The notes under the pieces were generated by a model. It was not told the origin of the DNA. It made no database searches and saw only the letters and a program-made list of their open reading frames with translations. 64,000 nt of DNA from Hirudinaria manillensis. Taxonomy: Eukaryota; Annelida; Clitellata; Hirudinida; Hirudinidae. The translations under genes and the position numbers were made by a program. Numbering within the stretch: position 1 is the first letter of the stretch; every line of letters begins with the position of its first letter. Positions 26,201 through 37,584 of this stretch are shown here, in pieces. The stretch spans positions 3,401,001-3,465,000 of the forward strand of contig CM067538.1 of the NCBI GenBank assembly GCA_034509925.1, read 5' to 3'.

Positions 26201-29167
26201 TCGGCACCCCGGCTCGACTCGGTCATATCAGTGACCTCCCGCTCCAGCTGGCGGGTTCTTCCATCACCCTTTCGCGGACAGTCAGGAATCTGGGGGTCTA
26301 CTTGGACTCTTCCCTTTCCATGAATTCCCATGTTAATCGGGTTTCTGCTGCCTGCTATGCCAAGCTTCGCATCCTCAAGGAGGCGAAGCCATTCCTACCA
26401 CCGGAGGCTTTCCGGTCTCTCACTATTCAATTTATTCTAGCGAGGCTTGACTACTGCAACTCTCTGTTGGTCAATGTCAACCACCAAGTCATCAGCACCT
26501 TCCAGACCATCATGAACACGGCCTCCAGGCTCATACAAGGAGGGAGGCTATCGGACCATATCTCCCCGGTACTTGCTAATCTTCACTGGCTGAAGATCCC
26601 GGAGCGGGTGCTGTACAAGACTGCCCACCTAGTCTACAAGGCCGCCACAGGTCAAGCCCCTCGGTACTAGACTGAACTACTGACTAGTACCACAGCTGTC
26701 CCTGGGCATCACTCCGCTCATCCGAGACTAGGACCCTGGTCGTTCGACGGTCTCGCAGTGTCAGGCAGGGTGATCGGGCCTTCTATGTCGCCGCTCCTGT
26801 GATCTGGAACCTGCTTCCTCCGAACATTCGTCTGGCTCAGTCGTCAGAAGCCTTCAAATCCGGACTGAAAACTCATCTATTTGCGACCTCATATCAATAA
26901 TTCTTTAATCTATAGTTTGTCTTTTTTCCCTGTCTCTATTATTTAATTTTATTCCATTCTGTTCACTCACTTTTATTTTAATCTTATCTTATTTTATTTT
27001 TCATTTTATATTTCATAGACTGCAAATTTGTGAGCTTTTGTCGCCGTGCCTTTACATCCCTTCGGGATTACATAGAGCACGTAAAATATTAGATAAATAA
27101 ATGTAAATGTTTCAAACATCTTTCAATGACAACCTTGAACTTGATAAGGCAGTTTGGTACTTCCATTGATTGAATTAAAATATTTTTTATTTCTTTTTTT
27201 TTATATCTACAGATCTGAACAGGTCTGAGGGCTCAGTATAATCAATTAAATCCTCAAGTGCTTGAATGGTGATTTTGAGGTTTTCCTTGGCCTCACTGAC
27301 TTATTTCATTTTTTAATTCTCTTCATTTTATCTCCTTATTTCCAAAATCTCATTCACACTCAGCCTCCTTTCTTATCAAGATAGCTACATCCCATTTCTT
27401 CAAATTGGGCTAAAGGAGTAGGACATAGACAGATCTTATTATGAATGCCTGAAGGGCAACTTTTTCCAAATGTTTTCCATATGGTGGATCTTTGATTAAA
27501 ACAACTATTGTCCCTAGATATGCATGCTCTGATTAGACCTTTGCTTTTCCAAGAATTGGAATCAATATCAATGAAGATATTGGACTTTTCTCCCAGCCTA
27601 TTCCTTGGTTCAATGAATTTGATAACTCTTCTTTTTAACCAATTAACCAATTTAACTTACTAAAGCTGGAACCAGTACCAGCATTCTTGGCTATCATTAC
27701 CAGCACCTCAGATTCAAGTACCTGCACCAATACCAATGCATCAGTACTTGAAAAAATTAGTTAAGTACAGTAAAAGTAGACCAGTATCAGTACCTGATAC
27801 AACTCTATTAGCGTTCAATCAACTTTAAGAAATGTTTGAATGTATTAAAATTCTGCAAGATTTAAAGGGAACATATATTGGGGTGGAAACAATTCTCAAA
27901 CTTTAATTTTCATTGGCACCCTTTCATTGCATTTAATGAGAGTTGATATCTTCTCTTTAAAATAATATTGTTGCAAAGTGGAATAATTCTTATGAATAAA
28001 TGAATGATAAAAATTTTGCTAAAGCAAAAAAGTTCATAAGTTCATAATGATTCACGAGAACGATAGTTACCATGGTGCTAAATCAATCACAAAAATGAAC
28101 ATGAGATTCAAAGACTCCTTCAGTATGTCAAAGATCATAGGAAGGGAGCACAGGATAGAAGGAATTCATTGAAAGCACATCATCCCAGAAAATTGCCAAA
28201 CGAGGCAATTTAACTTTGTAAATTTCAATTTTACACCAAGTTTTCCTCTAGTGGAATGCAAAATTTAATTGATTAAAATTCATCTTAATCTCTTAAATTA
28301 ATAATATGTCATTAAGTCTGCTTATTTAGTGGTTAAATTTGTTTCTGTCTTAAGCAAATAAATTATGGAAAAATCAATTTTTAAAAATTTGAATGGCTTC
28401 CCAATTTTTCAGAAATATGCACCCTTTATGTTTTATCTGACTTTGACATTGTTATGTACATTAGAAAATTAATCGGCACAAATTAAGCAAGTACAAAAAT
28501 TTGAAATGGCCCATTGAACAGTTTACCCAAGCCTCACTAGCAGTGCAAGCTGAGATGTGAGCTTGCAAGGATGCAGCCTGATCTACACTTCATAAGCAAT
28601 TTCTTTTTAACTTTGATTACCTGATAAAATCAAGAAAATCTTTGGTATCAACTTCTGAATCTTGTGATATGAAGCTCTTGCTTAAGGAATTGCTGAAGAT
28701 TTCAACTGATAAATTTTCTGATGGTTGAATGTTTATTTTTGGAATATTAAGTGGCACAGATATCTGGGTTGATGAGGATGAGATACTTGACTTTAGTGAA
28801 GTTAGTGAGCTGGTGGAGCTGGTTGATATACCTGGCGTGCTTCCAAAACTGAAAGCCATTAATTGTAGAGCTTGAGCCTGAAGAGCCTAAATATGAAAAA
28901 AATGAAATAATTTAGTAGTGCATCATTTCTGGATAAAATATAAATATATATTATTATTATTATTATTATTATTATGTATATGTAATAAAGAACCAGTGCT
29001 ACAGGGATGTTGTACACAGGGCCCAAATCTTTATCAACTTTTTCAAAGGAATCAAATGCAGAAATAATATCATCTTTGTTGATGCCACTATTTTTCAGCC
29101 TTCTTATCAGCTCTAGCTGTTCTACTGTATAAAGCGGTGTGTTTGAATGAATGCTGGCTGAAGACAT
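14219..29167 (-). CDS. HMBOX1: HMBOX1-like homeobox transcription factor, 7 exons, 454 aa
   Basis: HMBOX1 (TAH1) is an atypical HNF-class homeodomain protein reported to bind telomeric repeats and act in transcription. Exons from 5' to 3': 28994-29167, 28621-28886, 22563-22648, 22367-22486, 21997-22254, 16513-16611, 14219-14580; all phases agree and the frame ends at TGA 14219-14221. An HNF1-type N-terminal helix (YTVEQLELIRRLKNSGINKD) covers residues about 12-31. A Ser/Thr-rich linker comes from exon 2. A POU-like segment (about 147-215) contains GDIYDMSERSRRAIQKWYLL. The homeodomain (about 257-330) starts PRRERFVFRP and has the recognition-helix core NWFANKRKELKK. The acidic, Ser-rich tail is unlike the human one. 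The vertebrate protein is about 420 aa. The homeodomain is split by a 5.4 kb intron. I place it in HMBOX1 rather than HNF1 because it lacks the long HNF1 homeodomain insertion. Confidence 0.92.
17374..18211. mobile_element. pogo/Tigger-like DNA transposon remnant
   Basis: The left end CAGTAAAACCTGTC and the right end, read in reverse, CAGTAAAACCTATC are inverted repeats flanked on both sides by TA, the pogo/Tc1 target duplication. The minus strand retains a decayed transposase, including a segment read as DIF..DETALFYKL, the first catalytic Asp motif of Tigger/jerky transposases. Total length is 838 bp, so much of the element is gone. It lies in the HMBOX1 intron between exons 5 and 6. Confidence 0.8.
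18951..19095. repeat. dispersed repeat, first copy of the 'ACACTCCCCTGATCGAG' unit
   Basis: The segment around 18983-19092 is nearly identical to copies at 20780-20893 and 21440-21582, and partly to 21125-21188. All end in TTTTTATTTATATAG followed by short AT repeats. This looks like the 3' end of a SINE or LINE family, but the source element is not identifiable here. Confidence 0.8.
19370..19445 (+). mobile_element. tiny LINE reverse-transcriptase fragment
   Basis: The plus strand reads AFDIVDHNILLQ, the conserved RT block that also appears in the LINEs at 25.8 kb and 54.9 kb. Stops follow at once. Only this fragment is recognisable. Confidence 0.55.
20525..21590. repeat. compound repeat: three tail units and a duplicated ~135 bp segment
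   Basis: The head near 20527 (GGTGCCCAGCCGCGCATTGC) resembles the start of a widespread invertebrate repeat. The tail unit (CAATTGGTTAAGTACTTTC...) occurs at about 20820-20893, 21125-21188 and 21498-21582. A second segment (GAAAATGTGCAG/GGT... to GATTAAAATTTTTCA) occurs at about 20990-21125 and 21205-21325. The TCTCGCTAAAGTTTATTTA block occurs at 20661 and 21367. The arrangement suggests serial insertion or unequal exchange of one family. Confidence 0.75.
21771..21848. mobile_element. 78-bp hAT-type MITE with 8-bp target duplication
   Basis: The ends CAGAGATCCCCAATC and, in reverse, CAGGGATCCCCAACC match at 13 of 15 positions and fit the hAT terminal consensus. The flanks are CTTTAAAT (21763-21770) and CTTTAAAC (21849-21856), a 7/8 match, and hAT elements make 8-bp duplications. 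There is no coding capacity. It lies about 150 bp beyond the 3' side of homeodomain exon 21997-22254. Confidence 0.85.
22830..23610. repeat. dispersed repeat segment of unknown class
   Basis: The stretch near 23425-23560 (GGAAAACCAACGGGGACATC...) resembles 62095-62200 in the same orientation, 58400-58470 in the opposite orientation and, weakly, 9240-9290. Open frames on both strands (23235-23603 minus, 23389-23622 plus) have no recognised domain. It is GC-richer than its surroundings and probably an old retroelement fragment. Confidence 0.5.
24590..27105 (+). mobile_element. non-LTR retrotransposon (CR1/L2/jockey-like LINE), nearly intact 3' half
   Basis: The plus-strand frame starts inside an AP-type endonuclease, with its last block SSLSDHKLL near 24706. 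It then carries a reverse transcriptase with FDNVDHDIL, GVPQGSVLGPILF and the catalytic RYADDIQIYG, followed by the C-terminal region after RLDYCNSLL. The frame is broken by TAG at 24694, TAG at 24976, TAA at 25561 and a frameshift after the TAG at 26668. The 3' end closes with short TAAATG-like repeats near 27090-27110. It is much GC-richer than the host intron. It lies antisense to the HMBOX1-like gene. GC-rich sequence from about 24365 may be its 5' leader. Confidence 0.9.
24694..26668 (+). pseudogene. LINE ORF2 (endonuclease end plus reverse transcriptase), broken
   Basis: The same reading frame runs on both sides of three nonsense codons (24694, 24976, 25561). The TAG at 24976 stands where relatives have Trp before FD.E. 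The main RT block is open from 25564 to 26667. The few lesions and high coding-like GC suggest a fairly recent insertion that cannot make full-length protein as it stands. Confidence 0.85.
28945..28976. repeat. (ATT)n microsatellite in HMBOX1 intron 1
   Basis: About ten ATT units sit about 20 bp inside the first intron of the HMBOX1-like gene, whose total length is only 107 bp. Confidence 0.9.
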
Positions 29168-30285
29168 TCAGGATTCTGAAAGCAAATCTTTAGTAAACAA
29201 ATGTAATGAAATAAATATTAATAGTCCAAGGATGATAGCCTAAAAACAACAAAATATTATAAATTCCATTTCTCTCACCATTTAGAACTATTTCCTTTCA
29301 ACTAAAAATATTAAGAAAATAGTTTGACCATCTTAATTATTAGGAGTGGTCTGAAAGATAACAACTAACATGTGCAAAAATCATAAAAACGTGATTGTGG
29401 CATATTGCCCTGAAACTATTTTGCATGTCTCATCTTGCTGAAGACTGTTTCATTCTTTGTCTGAATTGAGTCCCAAATGTAGAGCCAGGTCATCAATGAC
29501 ATAAGAGCCCATTCTCTGTAACTTCATCAATAACAAACACTGCCTTTTTGTACTAACCATAATGATTGTAAGCTCCAATGTAACAACATTTTTTTCTAGC
29601 TTTTAGACATTTGATAACTTTAACCTCAGTCTCCTCACTTTCACCATCAAGCTACTAATATTAAGTATCAATAATATTATATTGCCTTCTTTACAAATCT
29701 TCCAATTGTTGGAATCAATCTGGAAATCAGTTATTCCTCTCGATTTGGCTGATCACTTCTACTTTGTTACTAAGTGCATATTCACACAAGATATTGATAC
29801 CCTTCCCCTTTGCCTGCTGAAGTTGCAATAATAGTCTATCTTTATCAATTTGTCAAACCAACACAAGAGGAGCAATGTCGAAGAGGTCATCTATTCTAGA
29901 AACAAACTCATCTCTTGAATGTTGACTCACATATTGAAGACCTTTATTCTTCCTAAACATTCTTCATGATCTTCAAACAATCATTTGAGTTTAATTTGAC
30001 AGTTCAGTTCATCTCTTATTGAAATTCTTTCTTTGTGCAAAAATTTTGCAGTCTTTTGATTGTTTAAATACATGGTTGACAACCCTTTGGTGCCAAAGTG
30101 CCATTGTTGCATTTTCAAATCATCTAGCACCAACAACTTAATTTAGCATCACAATCAGTAAATTAAACTTTTATGCTAACATTCCAAAGATCATACTAAT
30201 TTTGTATCATTCTAAGTTGGGATCAATGAAATGGATAAAGTTATGGTCTGTCTTGTTGATTTTTTTAAGTTGTTCTGTCCACATT
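29168..30285. other. upstream region of the HMBOX1-like gene
   Basis: This is AT-rich sequence with no recognisable gene. It should contain the HMBOX1-like promoter. No clear TATA or CpG feature stands out. Confidence 0.5.
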
Positions 30286-30289
30286 TGTC

Positions 30290-31510
30290 ATATCTTTAAA
30301 TGGGAGATGATTCTTCGTGATAATATTTGACGAAATTATTTTACAAAACCCAAATTTGGATATGTTATTTGATACAAAAATTTCAGTAAATATGTAAATT
30401 TATTCCATATTCTGATAATTTTTTGATACACATTCTAAAATCCATTTTTGTCATGTATTCGTTAGTCATATCTTTAAGTTGTCTGAAATGAAAGATGATA
30501 TTAAGGGTTCTAAATTTTTGATTAATTCTAAAAGAGTGTCAATATGATGTGTGCTATCTATTCTTTTCTATTATTTGAATGCATCTCGATTTCATTAATG
30601 CCACCAATTCTTCCAGGTATCCCTTTGGCAAGCTTTTCCAGGATTCAATTATCACCTCTTCTAACTCTGTAATTGTTGAATATTGTTTACCACTGTTGTA
30701 AACCTGCTTTGCCAGAGTCTATCAAACATTTTCTATAAGATTTAAATCAGGAGAATGTGCTGGTCATTTCATAACATTCACCTTTATCTCCTGGAAAATT
30801 ACATTGCTTCCTTTAGGTGTTAAAGGGGCATTGTCCAGTTGGAAAACAAAGTCGTTTTTATGGAAGCCTTTAGCAAATGGGATGAGAAAACTGGAGCTAG
30901 TCTTGATATAATCCATGAATAAAGACTAATAACACAAATAACACCAATTCTGTCTGACCATAGGCTGAAAATCCTCACCAGAACATCACAGACCTATAAT
31001 ATTTTTGCACAATAAACCTCTTGCTATTTTCCTAAATCATGCCATCAATACTTTCATCCATCAGGACCATCAAAGTTAAACCGTTATTTTGTTTGAAAAA
31101 ATTTTTGACCTTCATCCAACCCCATAATCGACATCCTTTGCCCATTCCAGGCAATGCTGCCAATCACATTTCTTGAGAGGTAGGATTTTTTTTACATTGC
31201 TTCTATTTCAATATTTTGCTCTCCTGCTTACATCTTAACACCACAGAGTTGCTCATTTAACGATGAATGAATTTCTTCTGCTGAAAATTTTCCCTGGAAT
31301 GAGAATTCGATAGTTTTGGGTTATCCCACCAGGATTTTTCTTACCACATTCATCTGGAGTTCTCAAAAGGTTTCTCACAACAATTTCAAAATGTTGCAGC
31401 CATTTGGAAATATTGGAAATTGAATGATTTACTTTTTTAACTCCATAATCTGATCTGTTTCATGCTTACCTAGCCATGCTTTCTTTTCCATGTTCTTAAA
31501 AGTAAAATAA
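30290..31510 (-). mobile_element. decayed Tc1/mariner-like transposase
   Basis: Reading the minus strand with many stops gives, in order: a start-like MEKKAWLGKHETDQIMELKK near 31495, the second catalytic block FQLDNAPLTPKG (about 30820-30855), the third block SPDLNLIENV (about 30730-30765), and a C-terminus ELEEVIIESWKSLPK. This order and spacing is that of a Tc1-type DDE transposase. Two similar short blocks around TCATATCTTTAA (30287 and 30467) may be its 3' terminal region. No intact inverted ends were found. Confidence 0.75.
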
Positions 31511-31689
31511 AACTGCTAAGTTGTTATAATTGATGTTCCATACATAACTAATAAAATAATAATCACTTCCTCCAACAAACCCTCAAATTAATTATTATAT
31601 TTATTAATTTATAATTAATTATTAATAATTAATTATGCAAATTTATAACACCTCTCTTAAAGATGTGATGAACATATTGGCATGATAAT

Positions 31690-31845
31690 TTGCATTTCCT
31701 GCCAAAACATGTAATAAATGTCTAACTTTATAATAAGATTTCATAGTGGTATTTAAATTGTATAGCCAAATTTCATAATAAAATAATATAAAAGTAATAT
31801 TTGCAAAAGTAAAACGTGTTCTGCTCAAATATATGACAACCATTG
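31690..31845 (-). repeat. dispersed repeat, inverted copy of 34845-35000
   Basis: Reverse-complemented, this stretch matches 34845-35000 through blocks such as TATGAAATTTGGCTATA and TGAAATCTTATTATAAA. The short minus frame here (31643-31951) is probably only a by-product of AT-rich repeat sequence. Confidence 0.65.
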
Positions 31846-31959
31846 TATTTCGTCTGTCTTTCATATGCGAAAATACTTTATGAAAATCATTATGAGTGCA
31901 AAGTCTGGCATAGATTGTTGACCCCAAGTTTATGCATTTCTCTGATGACATAAGACGGA

Positions 31960-34790
31960 TGCAAGTAACATTTTACATGTGACAGTTCAACTTATACTGA
32001 AACTCTTCTCGATCTCCAGCAGGAATCCTCAGAGAGGAGACCCATTCTTTGAGCATTTTGGCCCTGAAATCCTGACATTCTCTGGGGTTGGACCGCACCT
32101 GCTGATCAGGTGGGTCTACCCTATATCTACACTATAGTCCCTGCCAGTAATTTGTCACATTCACCATTTACGAGTCGATGAGCAGTATCGAGCAGACACA
32201 ATGTTCAGCCAACTTAAACAACCGACAAAATGAACAATAACCACCACTGAAGACAGCTACAGCAACTTATATAGGCCTTTTTGACGGAAGCTTTGTTGCT
32301 TCCTTATTGGCTGGCTAATGGAGCCACACCATTGGATAATTTTGACTCATCTTGTTTTTATACCAGCTTGGCAATACATGACAGCCCTGGAGGTGGTTTC
32401 TCGACCGACTCGTTGGATAGGTCTGCCGTGATGAGGGAGATGACTTGCAGTCTCTCTTGGACCGAATCCATTGGAAAGCCACCTCTGCGGCTCTGGACAT
32501 GTCCACCAAGGCCTTCAATCTAGCTCTGATACCAATTTCTCTCAAGAATTTCTCTCACATCAGTTCAGTCATATCAGAATCAAAAGATTTTGTTTTTGGA
32601 AAATTCATCACTGTGTCATTATACTTTTCATAAAGTCATAATTTTCATAATTAAAGAGTACCTGGATAAGTGACAGAAAAAAGACAACACACACGTTTGT
32701 ATTATTGCCATGGATTTCCAGTGTCAAGAAGTAGGGGAGGATCTAGGTTTGTTATGGACAGGGTTAGAATAGGATCTGAGTGGGTTAAGTACTTTGACCG
32801 AGTCTATTTAAAAGTCATCTGAATAATTAATTTTTATTCTCCCTTTTAAGAATTTGAATGCATTGATTTTCCTATAATTAATTTTCCATGATCTTTTGAT
32901 TTGGTAACTAGTTGCTGCCATTTTCTATCTCACAAATGTAGTTTACAGCAACAGCAAAATAGTACTGCAATTAAACAGCTTTTTTTTAACAAAGTTAAAC
33001 AAATCTATGCAACATTCAGCACATGCAAAATGATTGGCATTGAACAGTTTCAGGCAGCACAAGCATGTTGATATCTCCAAAATTTTTGTTTGTTAAACAA
33101 ATTTCATTCCTACTTTGTTGATTCAACATAATTTTTTCCTGTCAGGAACTATGAATAGACACAAGCAATAGTGGATAAGTTACAGGCACTGAACTCACTG
33201 CCAGCAAGTTATCTTTTGCCATGGGTCCAGCTTTTGTCAGCTCTTATGCAGTTATTGGAACTGTATATTCAAATACTTCCAAACATATTTATGCCTCTCT
33301 TAGGTACTTCACATTTAAACAAAATGTTATTATATTCAAACTTTTGTTTGTGTATGAAAAAGTTGATCTTGGAATTATGAATTTAAAATTCCTAATCAAG
33401 TACATTGTACACAAATTTGATTCTTTGCTACTAATACATTATAAGGTTCTACAAAAGCACCTATATTAACCAATTCACATGTCACACCCCATCCTCAATG
33501 CTTCTCTGCTAATGCTTGAAGAAACACAGGAGAAGGCTAAAAAACTGCTCAAATACATGGCTTCAAATTATATCAAGAAATGCCAAATGCAAATAAATAA
33601 ATTACTTGTGAAAGGGCATAAAAATAACTGTATAGCTGCCAATCAGAGTAAATTCACTTAAATAGTAAATAATTTTAGCTTTAATGATAATTTAATGATG
33701 TTAATTAATCAACAAATTCAGGCAGACAAAGATGCCTGATTAACAAGCTCAAACTTTCCGGTAATAAGCTGGCGATAAATATATTTGTAAACTATAAATA
33801 ATGGTGAATTTCGATGTAAGTAGTATATCCTCAAAATTTTAGCACTTCAAGTCACGTCAATTTGCATGAACATCTATTACGATGAGATTCTAAATAAATT
33901 CCAAATGCATGCCAACCTCGTAATTACAATTTAAGGTGAGAAAACATGAGAAATCCCAAATTCAGTAAATTATCAGACACCACAACAAGCGACGGAAACT
34001 GCATAGTAAACAATGCGGGTCAGTGCTCCACCACATAAATAATGCTCCAACAAAGGATATAAATAGCGACCTTTTTAATGTTTTTGATCGGTTGCGGATG
34101 CAAAGAGAAAACAAAGGGACATAATTTTCTAAAGCATAAAATTAAGCAAAAGTTAATTTGTCAATCTTATTATGTGCATGCGGTATCACCTTCATAAAAA
34201 TGCTCCAAAAAATATTTAATCCGTTAATATGTCTACTTAGTCTAATTCTCATCCAGCTGTGAGTTGACGCCAGTTTTGCAGGATATTTCTTTATTTGCAT
34301 ATTTATTTCTTTATTTACAAGCCGAAGAGTAGGCGAGTCTTATCTTGCAAGTAAAAAAGGAAACATTGCGAAAGCATCAAAATGAACTGGCAGAAGGAAA
34401 CAAACAATACGAGATAGTGAGAAAATTAAAAAGAGAAAAAATAATATAAACAGAAACAAGGCAAAAAATACAGAGTGAAATTCAATTAGGAATTTGGACA
34501 TATCGAGATACATAGCATAGGAATGGGAATGTAGTGGAAGAAACAAAATCAAATTTGACAAGTTGACAAGGAGTTCCACTGGACCCGATAGTCGCCGGCG
34601 CCACCTGCCAATAGCTGCCGCCTACGTGACTCTTGCTCAGCCGTCGCCAATTCTTTTAATACATCCACCATTACCAGCCAATTTAAAATTAATCCAGACG
34701 CCGCCGATTTCGATCTTTATTTCGTCAACAAAATAAAAAACGAAAAACATTATATAAGTAATGCTGTTAAGTTTACTACAGTAGAAACCA
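31960..34790. other. region without recognised genes
   Basis: A GC-richer block at 31990-32560 is repeat-like, with open frames on both strands but no domain. 32640-34000 is AT-rich with short unconvincing frames (33171-33380, 33221-33469, 33479-33661 plus). 34560-34640 is locally GC-rich. I see no splice-supported exon. Confidence 0.5.
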
Positions 34791-34844
34791 CTTATTATTT
34801 TCGTTGTTTTGGTTTCAGGCGGTAGAGGTAGTTATTTGCACGGT

Positions 34845-35000
34845 TGATACGCCATATCTTTAAACGGAACACATTTTTTTAGCATAACTTTCTTAAATAA
34901 TAATTTTATATTATGAAATTTGGCTATATAATTTAAATGCTTTGTGAAATCTTATTATAAACTTAGAAACTTCAATCGGTTAGATGTGTCAAAATGTGGG
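34845..35000 (+). repeat. dispersed repeat, partner of 31690-31845
   Basis: See the inverted partner at 31690-31845. It directly precedes a second repeat (35040-35340), so both may belong to one larger element. Confidence 0.6.
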
Positions 35001-35039
35001 GGGAGTGTAGGGCTATGCGCGTCACGGGTTAAATGCACC

Positions 35040-35340
35040 ATTGGCTATGTAGAAAAGCAATAAAATTTTAATGTAAATTCAACTTACCCAATTTGTATGG
35101 AATTTTTTTATGTCTGACCAGGCTCATTTTTTTAAACTTTATCCACGACAAACGAGTTTTTTGCTTTCGGCAGTGAAAAGTAATTTTTTGTGCGTCATTA
35201 ACTTCTTTGACCGAGCAAACTAGTTGGAATTAATTTTTATATTATTATATTATTAATGTAATAGATGGACAAGACATTTAACTTTAAAATTCATCTATTG
35301 TCTTATTAAATAACGACATGATCCAGGAGATTTTCCACCA
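35040..35340 (+). repeat. ~300-bp repeat, inverted copy at 45075-45370
   Basis: Blocks AAAATTTTAATGTAAATTCAAC, then AAACTTTATCCACG, TTTTTTGCTTTCGG and GAAAAGTAATTTTT, occur in the same order in the reverse complement of 45075-45370. The right end (about 35275-35340) is also inverted at 35715-35790. Confidence 0.75.
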
Positions 35341-35714
35341 AGGATACTAAAGGTGGTTGCGGGAATGAATTCACCATTCTAAACGGGGGTGGTTGCAGTG
35401 TTCTTCAAAATACATTAAATTCTATATTCGATTACGAGAGTTTTTGAGCAAATTGGCGACACAACTTCAAATTTGTGCTTAAATGTTTTGATGAATGTTT
35501 TTAATTAAAAATGTGGTTGTTAATATGTTTTTTTAATTTACATTTTCAATTTTTTCATAAATTACTGAAGTGTCACTGAAAGAGTCTTGGTCATCCAAGC
35601 CGTAATGCTTGAAGAAGCTACACGTGGAATTTCAAAAACAGATGAAATTGAAGAGCAAAAGGAACATAATCTAAAACATGTTATTTCTGTATACATCCGT
35701 AATAAGATTTGACT

Positions 35715-35790
35715 TCTTGATGGAAAATGTCCTCGATCATGTCGCTAATTAATAAAGCAATAGATTTTAAAGTTGAAGGTGTTGCAATAA
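35715..35790. repeat. inverted partner of 35275-35340
   Basis: The reverse complement of 35275-35340 aligns with this stretch through GATGGAAAATGTCCTCGATC / GGTGGAAAATCTCCTGGATC, CATGTCG, CAATAGAT and TTTTAAAGTT. The two arms are about 375 bp apart and may be the terminal repeats of a small element. Confidence 0.65.
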
Positions 35791-36002
35791 ATCGAATATT
35801 TAACAAGATAAACAATTGTATCGTTAGTTTGATGTTTATTACATACAAATTTAAAATAAATAGTTACAAGTTAAACCGATAGTTTCGGTATGTTTGCAAT
35901 CCACCCGAAGGGACGGTGCATTTTACAAGGAGATGGGGCAGGTTGCAACACTTGCGCTTAAATTCGGGCAAAGCGTGGTGAAATTTTTTTATTATAGATG
36001 GC

Positions 36003-36055
36003 CTCCCCAACCCCGGTAACCGCTCCCCCTACCCCGGTCCCGGCTAAAATTGTCG
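36003..36055 (-). other. C-rich / G-quadruplex-capable stretch
   Basis: The plus strand has runs CCCC, CCCC, CCCCC, CCCC and CCC within about 45 bp. The minus strand therefore offers five G runs, with one loop of about 10 nt. It stands out against the AT-rich background. Confidence 0.6.
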
Positions 36056-36394
36056 CCCCGGTCGATCACTAACTTGCAGGACCATTTTCAACGAGCTATT
36101 TTGGTTTAATTTTTCGATATAGATAATTTTTATTAAAAGCGAATTTGAAGCCAAGATTTAAAGTTTAAACATGGTCCACAATGATTTTAGTTTACTCAGC
36201 AAATAAAAATGCGCAAAGACGAAATTTGAAAAGTGGCGCATAAAGCCACTCTTCCCCATATTCCCCCGAAAAATAATTTATGATTCCAAAATTACAAAAT
36301 CATGGTTTTGAATTGAAATCATTTAAATGTCCGTGATTTATTTCTGGTTACAAATTTTAATTGGCGATGATTTTGATTTTGATTTCAAATCACT

Positions 36395-37260
36395 TCACTG
36401 GTGACCCAGCAAACGCAGCTCGGATCGGCCCTTAAGTTCCGAATCAGCTAAAGAAATAGGAGGAGTCGCATCCGAAGAAGCGCTGGTATTTGTAAAGCTG
36501 CCTTCGTCGCTTACTTTGTTTTGCGTTTGTTGGAAGTTGCTTGGCAGTGTTTTGTATCGTTGCTGATTCTTTGCTGGTTGAACATCAAGATAGTGAGTCA
36601 TTATTTTTGTAGCTCGCTGAAAACTTTCGAGCTAAGCTACTTTATTCTGCATCGCATCTTAAGAATGAGTCCACACAAGGGCTGAATATTCAGAGTTCCG
36701 TGGACGGATACTTGGTATGCATATAGATGTTAACAATTGTATAAACAAAAAATAAATTAATTTCTGAGATTAACTGAGTTCTGATAACAACATATATCAA
36801 ATTGTTGATTATTGTTGCTTCTTAAAGCAACTTTGATATCAGTTCAGAAAACTTTTGAATCATTTGAATGATCTAATTCCTTTCGAACCATGGTCCCCGC
36901 CTTTGCAGAAAGTGTGGCTGCAATACCAATCTGTGAATTGTGATGAATTTCTTTGGAGCTCTGTGTTTTTCCATGTATTTACAGAATTATCTAAGTTTTT
37001 CTTACCTGGGAGCATGTATTGCTGTATTGTCGGCAAGAGCGTGGAAGCATCCCGACGAGGAACCTCCACCAAGAGAGCTTTGGTTTCTTGGTCGATCCTG
37101 CCAAAAACACACCTTTGCGGTTGTTACTCGCACTTTGAGAGCTGAACTCATGCTTGTTGATTTGGACAATATGTCACGGACCTCCAATGCTTATTGGATT
37201 ATCCCTAAGCCAATACATACAGAGGTCACGGTACGTAGTGCACCAATTTGGTAGTGTGTG
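36395..37260. other. overlapping open frames, no recognised product
   Basis: Plus frames 36855-37145 and 36940-37254 and minus frames 36395-36601 and 36860-37072 overlap in a GC-richer block. None carries a motif I recognise. It could be an exon of an unknown gene or, more likely, a worn repeat. Confidence 0.25.
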
Positions 37261-37584
37261 ATTAGTGTCGATACCAAGGAGTCCGCCAAGGGTCGTCTGG
37301 ATAATGTCGCTGAACGACCAAAGATAAGTCATCTGCAGTTCAAATAATCAAAACGTTAAATTTTATAACACCATGTATGTCTGGCTATCAAAAGTAAATT
37401 TGTGTGAAAAGTAAATTCTCAACATGATATGCTGCTGTCTTTATAAAAACCCGCTCGTATAGTTTTTGTCAAGCGGCAAATCGGTCAGTGCCATGTATAA
37501 CCATCACTGAGGCTGACTTTCTGCCCGAGTCTCATTGGTGTATCCACACCTGTGCACTGGCAGATACAACTTTTGGCCAATAGA

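Noticed and set aside
32523-32534. GCTCTGATACCA on plus, i.e. TGGTATCAGAGC on minus, an exact match to the classic plant copia primer site
   Set aside because: Animal initiator tRNA has a different 3' end, no LTR end (CA) precedes it, and no gag or pol reading follows. Possibly a remnant, but unsupported.
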